Shown piece by piece: positions 16,903-24,959 of a stretch of DNA of 64,000 nt. Source of the stretch: Paenibacillus hamazuiensis (GTDB taxonomy: Bacteria > Bacillota > Bacilli > Paenibacillales > NBRC-103111). The DNA is taken from NCBI RefSeq assembly GCF_023276405.1, contig NZ_JALRMO010000001.1, positions 372,001 through 436,000 of the forward strand, in the 5' to 3' direction. The notes under the pieces were generated by a model that was given only the letters and a program-made list of their open reading frames with translations, did no database searches and was not told the origin of the DNA. The translations under genes and the position numbers were made by a program. Positions within the stretch are counted from its first letter, which is position 1, and every line of letters begins with the position of its first letter.

Positions 16903-18882
16903 TTATCCCTCCAATGGATTTCCATAGCTTTCGCGGACCCAAACCGTCATCTCGCCGAGTCCTCTGTTTGCCCAGGCGAAATAAGGGATGAACGTCGCCG
17001 TAACGGGCTCCGTCCGGACCGCTTCATTCGCCTTGTACAGCTGCTGGTCCCACTCCTCCGCTACCGCCCGTTCGGCCGCCGCTTGAATGATCTGAAGTCC
17101 TCGAAGCAAGCCGCGGTCAAAATGAGCCGAAGGTTCGGAGGAGGCGGGCAGCGCAAATTGATGCAAGTTCGGTCCGTTATCCGCCTCTTCCAGGCAATAG
17201 ACGACCGGGCCGCGCTGCAGCGCAACCTTGCCCGCCGTTTCGCGAAGAAGCGGGTGCCCCTTGATCCGCAGCACGGGCATGGCCAGGTCCAGCTCCACCA
17301 CGTCTTGCGGCTGCCAGTTTCTCACGATGCGCACATAGCCGTCTACCGTGGGATCGGAAGGCCAATCGTCTCCGTTAATGCGAAGACGAGCTTCCGGACA
17401 CCAGTCCGGAACCCGGACAGCAAGCGTAAACGGGACCGCATTTTCCAAAACCAGCTCGAATTGCACTTTCCCTTCCCATGGAAGCTGTGAATGCTGGATG
17501 AGCTTTACCTTATGGCCGTCGGCCATACAGAATTCCGCCTCGCTGCCGATAAACAGGTGGGCATAAACCGTATTTTCCGAGGCCGTATACACATATTGCC
17601 CCAGAGAAGCAAGCAATCTGGCGATATTCGGCGGGCAGCATGCGCAGCCGAACCAGCCCTGCCGCTGCGGCTTTACATGATCGAGATTTTTATTTTTGCC
17701 GCACGCCTCGGGCCAAACCTCCAGCGGATTCACGTAGAAAAAATGCCTGCCGTCCTGGGACATGCCGCTGATGACCGTATTAAACAAAGCCCGTTCCATA
17801 ACGTCGGCGTACTCGCTTTTCGCTTCGATCTGCAGCATCCGGTGCGCAAGGAAAATCAGTCCGATCGATGCGCACGTTTCGGCATAAGCGGTATCGCCGG
17901 GAAGATCGTAGTCGAGGGAAAACGATTCGCCTTGAGCCATCGACCCGATGGCGCCCGTCACATACATCCGCTTCGACACGATATTTCTCCACAGCCTCCG
18001 GCAAGCTTCGAGAAGCTCGAGGTCGCCGGTTTCGGCGGCGACGTCCGCCATGCCGGCGATCAGGTACACGGCGCGCACCGCATGGCCTTCGGCGGTTTCC
18101 TGCCGCCTGACCGGCATATGCGCCTGGCTGTAAGCGCGGTCATGCACCATATCGAGCGACGGAAAATGGACCGTTCCGCCGCGGCGGTGAAATTCGAGCT
18201 CGTAGAAGCCCGGTTCTTTACCCCGCTCATCCACGAAAAACCGGCTAAGCTCCGCATATGTTTCGTTGTTCGTTGTGCGGGCCAGTTTGATGAGCGCCAG
18301 CTCGATCTCCGGGTGCCCGTCGTATCCGCGGATTTTTCCTTCTTCCGGGCCGAAGGCTCCGTCTATGCAATCCGCCAGCCGGCAGGCGACCTCAAGGAGC
18401 TTGCTTTTTCCGGTGGCGCTGTAATAGGCGACGGCCGCTTCGATCATGTGGCCCGCGCAGTACAGCTCGTGGCATTCCGCCAGATTGGTCCAACGTCCGC
18501 CGGGTTCCTTTAACGTGAAATACGTGTTCAAATACCCGTCGGCCTGCTGCGCCTTGGCGATAATCTCAATCACCTCGTCGGCCAGGCGCCCCAGCTCCGG
18601 ATTCGCTTCCGCTTCAAGCAAATAACTCACCGCTTCAAGCCATTTGGCGACATCGCTGTCCTGAAACACCATGCCGTAAAACGATCCTTTTTCCAGACCG
18701 GCGGCGATTTTAAAATTTCGAATGGCATGGCTTGGCTCCACCCCCTCTATGCGGTCATTCAGCGCCTCCCATTGATAAGGTACGACAACCTCCCGAACGA
18801 GCCGGATATATTCGGACCAGAAGTTGTCTTGAATGCTGATTTGGCGCAGCGGCAGCGGTTTAGATTCCGTTGATATCCGCAT
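16903..18882 (-). CDS. GH127 beta-L-arabinofuranosidase (DUF1680)
   Basis: Retaining beta-L-arabinofuranosidase of 659 aa, the usual GH127 length. It lacks a signal peptide, so it works in the cytoplasm on imported arabinosides. The Zn-site blocks known from Bifidobacterium HypBA1 are visible: E-T-C-A near residues 335-338 and C-A-C-C-P-P-N near 413-419, where one of the paired Cys is the nucleophile in the characterised enzyme. N-terminal F-W-S-E-Y and Q-A-D-G-Y-L-N-T-Y-F are family hallmarks. AAGGAG lies 8 bases before the ATG. As first gene of the operon it sits next to the divergent AraC regulator and a cre-like site. Confidence 0.93.
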   Translation of the reverse strand: MRISTESKPLPLRQISIQDNFWSEYIRLVREVVVPYQWEALNDRIEGVEPSHAIRNFKIAAGLEKGSFYGMVFQDSDVAKWLEAVSYLLEAEANPELGRLADEVIEIIAKAQQADGYLNTYFTLKEPGGRWTNLAECHELYCAGHMIEAAVAYYSATGKSKLLEVACRLADCIDGAFGPEEGKIRGYDGHPEIELALIKLARTTNNETYAELSRFFVDERGKEPGFYELEFHRRGGTVHFPSLDMVHDRAYSQAHMPVRRQETAEGHAVRAVYLIAGMADVAAETGDLELLEACRRLWRNIVSKRMYVTGAIGSMAQGESFSLDYDLPGDTAYAETCASIGLIFLAHRMLQIEAKSEYADVMERALFNTVISGMSQDGRHFFYVNPLEVWPEACGKNKNLDHVKPQRQGWFGCACCPPNIARLLASLGQYVYTASENTVYAHLFIGSEAEFCMADGHKVKLIQHSQLPWEGKVQFELVLENAVPFTLAVRVPDWCPEARLRINGDDWPSDPTVDGYVRIVRNWQPQDVVELDLAMPVLRIKGHPLLRETAGKVALQRGPVVYCLEEADNGPNLHQFALPASSEPSAHFDRGLLRGLQIIQAAAERAVAEEWDQQLYKANEAVRTEPVTATFIPYFAWANRGLGEMTVWVRESYGNPLEG

Positions 18883-18920
18883 ATAACAGCTCCTTCATTT
18901 TTTTAAAATCGCATTATAAA

Positions 18921-18934
18921 AGTAAACGCTTTAT
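18921..18934. promoter_or_regulatory. cre-like catabolite-repression site
   Basis: AGTAAACGCTTTAT matches the CcpA consensus TGWAANCGNTNWCA except at the first and last two positions. It lies 39 bases upstream of the GH127 start in the divergent promoter region, a position fitting glucose repression of the arabinoside operon. Confidence 0.45.
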
Positions 18935-19026
18935 TTATTATCATACATTGTGTATCATGGGATTAATATCCAATTTTGCAACCTGTTTTTTAGAAATTTC
19001 AACCTTGAGAGAGGGGGAAGCCGGGT

Positions 19027-19917
19027 ATGAACGGTTCCGTTCTGCATTTCATTTCCCCGCCGATTCCGTATTTCGTTGACTGCGGCCGCGCCTATTATGT
19101 TCCCGGAGAATGCCATATTCGCAGAAACTGCATCGGCGTGTTCGATCTGATCGTGGTCACCAAAGGGGCTTTGTTTATGGGAGAGGGCTCGGCGCAGTGG
19201 GAGGTGGGGCAGGGGGAGGCTCTGATATTAAGGCCCGACAGCAACCATTACGGGGCCGCACCGTGCCGGCGGGAAACGGAAATCATGTGGATACACTTTC
19301 AAACGTTCGGGGCGTGGAACGAATACGACGGGATGAATTCATGTCTGGAGAACCAGTCCGCTCTCATCGACAGTCACAAAAAGAACGCTTACCTGCACCA
19401 CAGCGAGGTGTGTTCGATTTTTATTCCGAAGCATACGAAGCTGTCCGCGAAAGCGCTCGACGATTTGGAGCAGTTTTATCAGCTCGGGAACGAGCCCAAA
19501 TCGCTGCGCAACTGGAAAAGGCAAACGGTGTTTCAGCTTTTGCTGCAGCATCTGGACCGGGATTTGGCGTCGCTTATCGATACGGCGGCCGTTCAGCTTG
19601 CCGAGAAGGTGGAGATTTTCATCCGTCAAAATTACCGGAAGAAAATAACGAACGCCGTGCTGCAGAAGGAGCTGAGCTATCACCCGAATTATTTGGCGAA
19701 ATGCATGCTGAAGGTATACGGCATGACGCCGATGGAGTTTTTGACGAAATACCGGATCGAGCAGGCGAAGAAACTGCTCATTCAAAGGGAGTGGTCGATC
19801 ACGCGCATCGCCGAGGAGGCCGGATTCGCTCACGGCTCGTATTTTTCCTACATCTTCTCCAAGCAGGAAGGAATTTCTCCGTTAACGTTCCGCAAGAAGT
19901 TCATCGGCCACCGGTAA
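19027..19917 (+). CDS. AraC family transcriptional regulator
   Basis: Regulator of 296 aa. The N-terminal ~150 residues form a cupin-like sugar-sensing domain (G-Q-G-E-A-L-I-L-R-P, H-Y-G-A-A-P-C). The C-terminal ~100 residues hold two helix-turn-helix motifs (Y-L-A-K-C-M-L-K-V-Y-G-M-T-P and I-A-E-E-A-G-F-A-H-G-S-Y-F-S). GAGGGGGAAG lies upstream of the ATG at 19027. It is divergent from the GH127 operon across 144 bases and is the likely arabinoside-responsive activator. Confidence 0.93.
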   Translation: MNGSVLHFISPPIPYFVDCGRAYYVPGECHIRRNCIGVFDLIVVTKGALFMGEGSAQWEVGQGEALILRPDSNHYGAAPCRRETEIMWIHFQTFGAWNEYDGMNSCLENQSALIDSHKKNAYLHHSEVCSIFIPKHTKLSAKALDDLEQFYQLGNEPKSLRNWKRQTVFQLLLQHLDRDLASLIDTAAVQLAEKVEIFIRQNYRKKITNAVLQKELSYHPNYLAKCMLKVYGMTPMEFLTKYRIEQAKKLLIQREWSITRIAEEAGFAHGSYFSYIFSKQEGISPLTFRKKFIGHR

Positions 19918-20009
19918 CGTTCGGGCGAGGCCCCGAGGCGTATATTCCCCGGGCAATAATAGTCTGTGATGCGGAACAGATTGTTTCGTTATCGTCGGTA
20001 AAAAAAGGA

Positions 20010-20058
20010 AAAAACGGAGCTGTGGCGGAACGATTTTGTTCCGTTAAAGCTCCGTTTT
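20010..20058. terminator. Bidirectional hairpin terminator, repeat-family member
   Basis: A long stem (AAACGGAGCT with AGCTCCGTTT, inner GCGGAAC with GTTCCGT) ends in T residues on both strands. It separates the convergent araC-type and tetR-type genes. A closely related hairpin lies at 46779-46827. Confidence 0.8.
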
Positions 20059-20098
20059 CGCGTATGCGGAGGTGAGTATCCCGCGATAGAGGGAAGTT

Positions 20099-20734
20099 TC
20101 ATATTCTCTGAATAATTTGTGTGATATCCCGCTCCACCTCCGCATCGTCCACCGTGTGCAGCATTTCAGGGACTATCAGCTGGTGTTTTTTCAGCAAGTA
20201 AAACTCGACGAGCGCCTGCTTTAAAGTTACATCGAATTGGATGGAAAAAGACGGCTCGAATATGCGCCGGAGCACCGCGTCGTCCTGTACGACATACAGC
20301 GAGGCGCTGACCCGGCGAAAAACTCCCGCTTCCGCGCCGGCGTCGATAAAACGCTGCATGCTTCGGATATGGTCCTGCATCGCGAGCATCAGCTTTTCGT
20401 ACAGGTGGGGATACAATTCCCGCAAGTCATGCAAAAGGATGTCGGGCATATAGATGACGGTTTTGAGCGAATGCTCGTACGAATGCCGAAAGCGCTGCGC
20501 GAAAGAAATCGCCTCGTCTGCCACCGCTGCATCGGCCATTTTCAGGTAATCCGCGCAATGGTCCACGAACATCGTAATGATTTCGTCCTTGGACGTAAAA
20601 TATTTATACAGCGTCGCTTTGCTGATGTCCATATGTCTCGCCATATCATCCATATTGATCTGGCTGAACCTGATCTTTCTGAGCACAGGTTTGATTTTGT
20701 CGAAGTATTTGTTTTTGACGATTGCCTTCTCCAT
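20099..20734 (-). CDS. TetR family transcriptional regulator
   Basis: Repressor of 211 aa. Residues about 20-50 form the TetR helix-turn-helix (F-S-Q-I-N-M-D-D-M-A-R-H-M-D-I-S-K-A-T-L-Y-K-Y-F-T-S-K), the rest an all-helical ligand-binding domain with no recognised ligand. The start at 20734 has GGGAGG 8 bases upstream; an ATG at 20776 does not. It is divergent from the methyltransferase gene, and the 157-base gap contains AGTTTA repeats suitable as operators. Confidence 0.92.
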   Translation of the reverse strand: MEKAIVKNKYFDKIKPVLRKIRFSQINMDDMARHMDISKATLYKYFTSKDEIITMFVDHCADYLKMADAAVADEAISFAQRFRHSYEHSLKTVIYMPDILLHDLRELYPHLYEKLMLAMQDHIRSMQRFIDAGAEAGVFRRVSASLYVVQDDAVLRRIFEPSFSIQFDVTLKQALVEFYLLKKHQLIVPEMLHTVDDAEVERDITQIIQRI

Positions 20735-20787
20735 CGCCGCTGCCTCCCGTTGTGTGTCATGCAAGTAGTATAACATAAACAGCGACG

Positions 20788-20839
20788 AAGTAAACTGAAT
20801 TAAACTAAATGAACTATATAATAATAAAATAGTTTACTT
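20788..20839. promoter_or_regulatory. Candidate TetR operator region with inverted AAGTAAACT/AGTTTACTT
   Basis: AAGTAAACT at 20788-20796 and its exact complement at 20831-20839 flank an AT-rich core with a further AGTTTA on the minus strand. This is the divergent promoter of the tetR-type gene and the methyltransferase gene. Confidence 0.5.
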
Positions 20840-20891
20840 TGTTTATTTTTTCGTGTATATTTTGGTTAGAGCTCGGAAAGGAGAATGACCG

Positions 20892-21458
20892 ATGATCGAA
20901 AATATGCTTCAGGACAAATGGCTTTTTTTCAGCAAATTTATGCGCTCGCCGAAGACGATAGGGAGCGTCGTGCCAAGCTCGAGGTTTCTTGCCGCAAAAA
21001 TGGTATCCGCCGTCCCTTGGGAACGGGCCTCGGCGATTGCCGAGCTGGGCTGCGGCACCGGCGCGATCACGAAATTCATCAGGAATGCGAATTGCGGCGA
21101 TGCATCCGTACTCTTGTTCGAAAAAGACCCGCTGCTGCGAAACGAGCTCATGCACCGTTATCCGGAATATATTTGCTGTTCGGACGCCTTTGGCATGAGG
21201 GGGTACATGGAAATGGCCGGCATACGGCAGCTCGATGCCGTCATCAGCGGATTGCCGTTTTTTAATTTCGCAGAGACGGCGAGGGAGCAGCTGCTGGAAG
21301 AAATCGACTACTGCCTGAAGCCGGGCGGCCAATTTGTCGCATTTCAATACACGCTGCAAATGAAAAAGGCGCTGCAGCGCAAATTCGCAATCGAATCGAT
21401 TTCGTTCGTTCCCTGGAACGTCCCGCCCGCTTTCGTGTACGTATGCCGCAAAAAATAG
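20892..21458 (+). CDS. SAM-dependent methyltransferase, phospholipid N-methyltransferase (PmtA)-like
   Basis: Class I methyltransferase of 188 aa. The N-terminus (F-F-S-K-F-M-R-S-P-K-T-I-G-S-V-V-P-S-S) is characteristic of the PmtA/KsgA-like group that methylates phosphatidylethanolamine; motif I is I-A-E-L-G-C-G-T-G-A, and S-G-L-P-F-F-N-F replaces the N-P-P-Y-type motif IV. AAAGGAG lies 9 bases upstream. It is the first gene under the divergent TetR-controlled promoter, followed by an SDR gene 53 bases later. A membrane-lipid or small-molecule substrate is likely but not proven. Confidence 0.8.
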   Translation: MIENMLQDKWLFFSKFMRSPKTIGSVVPSSRFLAAKMVSAVPWERASAIAELGCGTGAITKFIRNANCGDASVLLFEKDPLLRNELMHRYPEYICCSDAFGMRGYMEMAGIRQLDAVISGLPFFNFAETAREQLLEEIDYCLKPGGQFVAFQYTLQMKKALQRKFAIESISFVPWNVPPAFVYVCRKK

Positions 21459-21511
21459 CGGGCAGAGCGGTAGGCCGTGGAACTTCAGTGAAAAAAGGGA
21501 GGTTTATATGT

Positions 21512-22513
21512 ATGCGCGCATTTGTGACAGGGGCGACCGGATTGCTCGGCAATAATCTGGTCCGGCTGCTCGTTCGGGAAGGTTATGAGGTAAAGGCGCT
21601 TGCGCGGTCTGCGGGCAAAGCGAAGAAGCTTCTGGGGGATACCGGAGCGAGCATCGTGGTCGGCGATATGAACGATGTCGAAGCGTTCGCACCGGAACTG
21701 GCGGGATGCGACGTGCTGTTTCATACGGCCGCCTATTTCCGGGAGGCGTTTTCGGCGCAGGGCGATCATTGGCCGGCGCTGGAGAAGGTCAACATTACAG
21801 GCACCGTACGGCTGTTCGAGCTTGCGCGCCGTCACGGCGTCGGCAAAATCATTCATACGAGCAGCAACGCAACGATCGCGAGGCGCCCGAATGGGCAGCG
21901 AAGCGACGAAGACGACCTGCTGCCGGCGGAACAAGCGCTCACCCCGTATGCGCGAAGCAAGGTGCTCGGCGATAAGGCGATAGCGGATCTCGTAAAGGAG
22001 CATCGTTTCCCGGTCGTCACCGTGCTGCCTGCCTGGATGTTCGGGCCCGGCGATGCCGCACCGACCAGCAGCGGGAGGTTTGTGCTTGATTTCGTGAACC
22101 GGCGCATTCCCGGAACGTTCGACTCCGGCTTCGATATCGTGGATGCGCGCGACGTCGCCCGGGCGATGCTCGCCGCCGTAACGAAGGGGAGAGGCGGTGA
22201 GCGGTACATCGTTTCCGCCGCACATGTCAGCCTGGCCGATTTGTGCCGCGCACTTGAGCAGGCGACCGGAATTCCCGCGCCGAAACGCACGATGCCGACG
22301 GCGGTGATGTATACGGTGGCCTGGGTATCCCAGCAAATCGCTTCGCTCACTAAGGGAGAGACCAACCTGACGGTCGATTCCGTGCGCGTGCTGACGCACA
22401 AGCTTCGCACCGACTCGGGCAAAGCAAGAAAAGAGCTGAAAATCGCGTTCCGCCCGATTGAGGAAACGCTTCGCGACACCGCCGAATGGTTGCGTGTAAA
22501 CCGGTCGAACTAA
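21512..22513 (+). CDS. NAD(P)-dependent epimerase/dehydratase (dihydroflavonol reductase-like SDR)
   Basis: Extended short-chain dehydrogenase of 333 aa. It begins M-R-A-F-V-T-G-A-T-G-L-L-G-N-N, a TGxxGxxG Rossmann motif, and has the catalytic Y-x-x-x-K in Y-A-R-S-K with an upstream Ser block (T-S-S-N-A-T). The ATG at 21512 has AGGGAGG 9 bases upstream; a frame beginning at 21443 overlaps the methyltransferase and is rejected. It resembles the DFR/hopanoid-associated reductase group. With the methyltransferase it forms a two-gene unit likely induced when the TetR ligand is present. Confidence 0.88.
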   Translation: MRAFVTGATGLLGNNLVRLLVREGYEVKALARSAGKAKKLLGDTGASIVVGDMNDVEAFAPELAGCDVLFHTAAYFREAFSAQGDHWPALEKVNITGTVRLFELARRHGVGKIIHTSSNATIARRPNGQRSDEDDLLPAEQALTPYARSKVLGDKAIADLVKEHRFPVVTVLPAWMFGPGDAAPTSSGRFVLDFVNRRIPGTFDSGFDIVDARDVARAMLAAVTKGRGGERYIVSAAHVSLADLCRALEQATGIPAPKRTMPTAVMYTVAWVSQQIASLTKGETNLTVDSVRVLTHKLRTDSGKARKELKIAFRPIEETLRDTAEWLRVNRSN

Positions 22514-22683
22514 CATTCCGCAATTGCGCTGACGATTGAGAAAGCCGGAAAAGAAGCGGGCCGTCAATCGCCGTCAGCGCCGCACGTCTTTGCCGAGCTG
22601 CCCGTTACCCGTTGCGGCTGCGAAAAAGCGACGGCTGCGGAAAATTCGGGGGCGCTCAAACCGGTTAGGTACATTGCAGCATG

Positions 22684-23669
22684 CTACTTCATGTTCGCCG
22701 CTTCCCTGGCGTTCTTGTGCTGCGGCTGCAGCAAAAATAGTCCAAGCACAACTGCAAGCGCGAGAAAAATTGCGAAAAATCGGAAGCCGATGTTAGAAGC
22801 ATGGATCAGAGCATCCTTCGATTGGCCCCATTCATAACCTTCCGCTCCGGACAACAATTGTGAAGCAACGTCGGTCTTGGCTGCCGACTGAACTACTGCA
22901 AGCGCAAGCGCTTGGCTGATAGCCCGACACATGTTGTATACGGTCCAGAACATGCCTGATGCGGAACCGGCTTGCTCTTGCGGAGCGGCCGATAGCACTG
23001 CTTTTGCAAGCGACGGCCAGGAAAGCCCGGTTGCCGCAGAAATGATCAAAAGCGGAACGATGACCGCCATGTTCGACAGCTCGGGGTCGAGCTGCCCAAG
23101 CATCAGCAGCGCGAAACCGATTAGAAATGAGCCGAGCAGAATCATTTTCGCGGGGCCGACGCGATCGGCAAGCTTGCCTCCGAACGGAGCTGTGAACAGC
23201 TGGGGCACGGAAAGCGGAATCAGCAATAACCCGGACTCCAATGGACTGAGGTGCAGAGCTCCTTGCAAATAGAGCGTGAGCAGAATGGTGACGGCGAAAT
23301 AACCTATACAGTAACTCATTGTGATTCCGAGCCCAATCGAGTAATCCCGGTAAGCGAGAAGACCAAGATGAAACAAAGGATGCGCTGCCTTCTTCTCAAT
23401 GAAAACGAAGGCAATCCAAAGCAGCAGCGCTGCTGCGAACAGCCCGATCGTTTTTCCCGATGCCCATCCCCAATTTTGCGCCTCGGACAAAGAGATCAGC
23501 AGCAGGGTTAAACCTGTTCCATACGTCAATACGCCGGGCCAGTCCGTTTTTGTTTTTTCGCGAGCCGAATCTTCCTTTAGAATTAAAATACATCCAGATT
23601 AGTAATAAATGATACGAGCGTGACCACGAATAAAACGGACCATTTGCCCGACTGCCTGAGTGTCGCCAT
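22684..23669 (-). pseudogene. DHA2-type MFS drug transporter, disrupted by internal deletion
   Basis: Remnant of a 14-helix exporter. A good start at 23669 (AGGAGAG 7 bases upstream, 1 base after the ada stop) opens 28 codons reading as a first membrane helix and ending F-I-T-N-L-D-V-F before TAA. Immediately after, in another frame, the sequence resumes as I-L-I-L-K-E-D-S, then D-W-P-G-V-L-T-Y-G and the whole C-terminal half (about 280 codons to 22684). DHA2 proteins have roughly 180 residues between these points, so about helices 2-6 are missing with a frameshift at the junction near 23591. The protein is not expected to work. Confidence 0.85.
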
Positions 23670-23670
23670 A

Positions 23671-24729
23671 TTATCTCTCCTCTGCTCTCCCATTTTTCTC
23701 ATGCTCAAGCAGCCATTGTTTTCGGGATATACCGCCTCCATAACCGCCCAAGGTGCCGTTCAAGTTGATAACACGGTGGCATGGAATTACAATCGCCAAC
23801 TGGTTGGCTCCATTAGCCTGGGCTACGGCGCGATAACCATTCGGATTTCCGATCGCCGAGGCAATTTCGCCATACGAAATCGTCTGACCCGGCGGTATTT
23901 TCCGCAGTTCATCCCACACCTTCTTCTGAAAAGGCGAGCCCAACAACTTCACGGGCGTTTTGAATTCCGCTAATTTGCCTTCGAAATAATCATGGAGCTC
24001 CTTTTCAATCGAATCGATCGGCGGTGTGCTGCCCGGAATGACCGCGGATTTGGTTTTCCTTCTCAGACGTTCGATCTCGCGCTCCAAGCCTCTGCGGTCT
24101 ATAAATTCGAGTAAATACAGCGCTTGTTCATCAGCGATAGCGATCATCGGGCCGAGACGCGTATCCAACCACGATGCTTTTAAAATCTGTTGATTGCCCA
24201 GGTGGGCGGGCGCTGCACCCATGATGCGCGAAAACGCATCCCTGAAGCCGCTGCCGGATTCATAACCTGCGGACAACTGCGCTTCGATGACCGCGCCGCC
24301 TGCCCGGATATGCTTCAAGGCCGTTCCCATTCGCCTGGCTCTCGCATATTCGACAAAGGTCATTCCGAATCTTTTCTTGAACTGGCGACGTGCCGTGGAG
24401 GCATCCACGCATAATTTTCGGAAGTCCTCTTCCGTCCAGCGGTGTTCCGGATTTTCTTCCACCGCGTTGACCAGCTTGCGAACCAACTCCGAGACATGGC
24501 CCGGATGAGACAGCGGACGGCAGCGTTGGCAGGGCCTAAACGATGCCAGAAGCGCTTCCTTGGCAGTCTCAAAAAATTCGCAGTTTTCAAATTTAGGTTT
24601 TCTCGCCGGACAGGTTGGTCGGCAAAACACGCCGGTCGTTCTGACTCCGACATAGAAAATGCCTTCATACTCCGACTTTTTATCTATGAGCGCTTGATAA
24701 TACAAGAGTTTCCTGTCGGTCGGTATCAT
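23671..24729 (-). CDS. ada: Bifunctional Ada: methylphosphotriester sensor/activator and O6-methylguanine-DNA methyltransferase
   Basis: Full-length Ada of 352 aa (E. coli protein 354). The N-terminal Zn domain has its four cysteines (C36, C40 in F-C-R-P-T-C, C66 and C69 in R-P-C-Q-R-C), the first being the methyl acceptor from phosphotriesters. An AraC-type DNA-binding domain follows (F-R-K-L-C-V-D-A-S to F-S-R-I-M-G-A-A-P). The C-terminal suicide methyltransferase carries V-I-P-C-H-R-V-I. The start at 24729 has AAAGGAG 8 bases upstream; a longer frame at 24885 lacks one. The stop is 1 base from the ATG of the MFS remnant, so the two were one operon, an unusual partner for ada. Confidence 0.95.
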   Translation of the reverse strand: MIPTDRKLLYYQALIDKKSEYEGIFYVGVRTTGVFCRPTCPARKPKFENCEFFETAKEALLASFRPCQRCRPLSHPGHVSELVRKLVNAVEENPEHRWTEEDFRKLCVDASTARRQFKKRFGMTFVEYARARRMGTALKHIRAGGAVIEAQLSAGYESGSGFRDAFSRIMGAAPAHLGNQQILKASWLDTRLGPMIAIADEQALYLLEFIDRRGLEREIERLRRKTKSAVIPGSTPPIDSIEKELHDYFEGKLAEFKTPVKLLGSPFQKKVWDELRKIPPGQTISYGEIASAIGNPNGYRAVAQANGANQLAIVIPCHRVINLNGTLGGYGGGISRKQWLLEHEKNGRAEER

Positions 24730-24959
24730 TCTGCTTCTCCTTTTCTGATGCAGGTTCGGAACACAGTTATGATTATAACGTTTCCGAAAAAACAGTTCCG
24801 CCGAAAATCGGGCATTAATTTTTTTCATGCCGGTAAATTTGGGTCGGACCGGACAAAAAAAGCAAAGAAACGGAAAAATAAGCAATGATATAAGAAGAAT
24901 ACGACTATAATCTTGCGGTACAATATTTCTTATAAAAAAATATCGCAGGAGGGGTCAAC

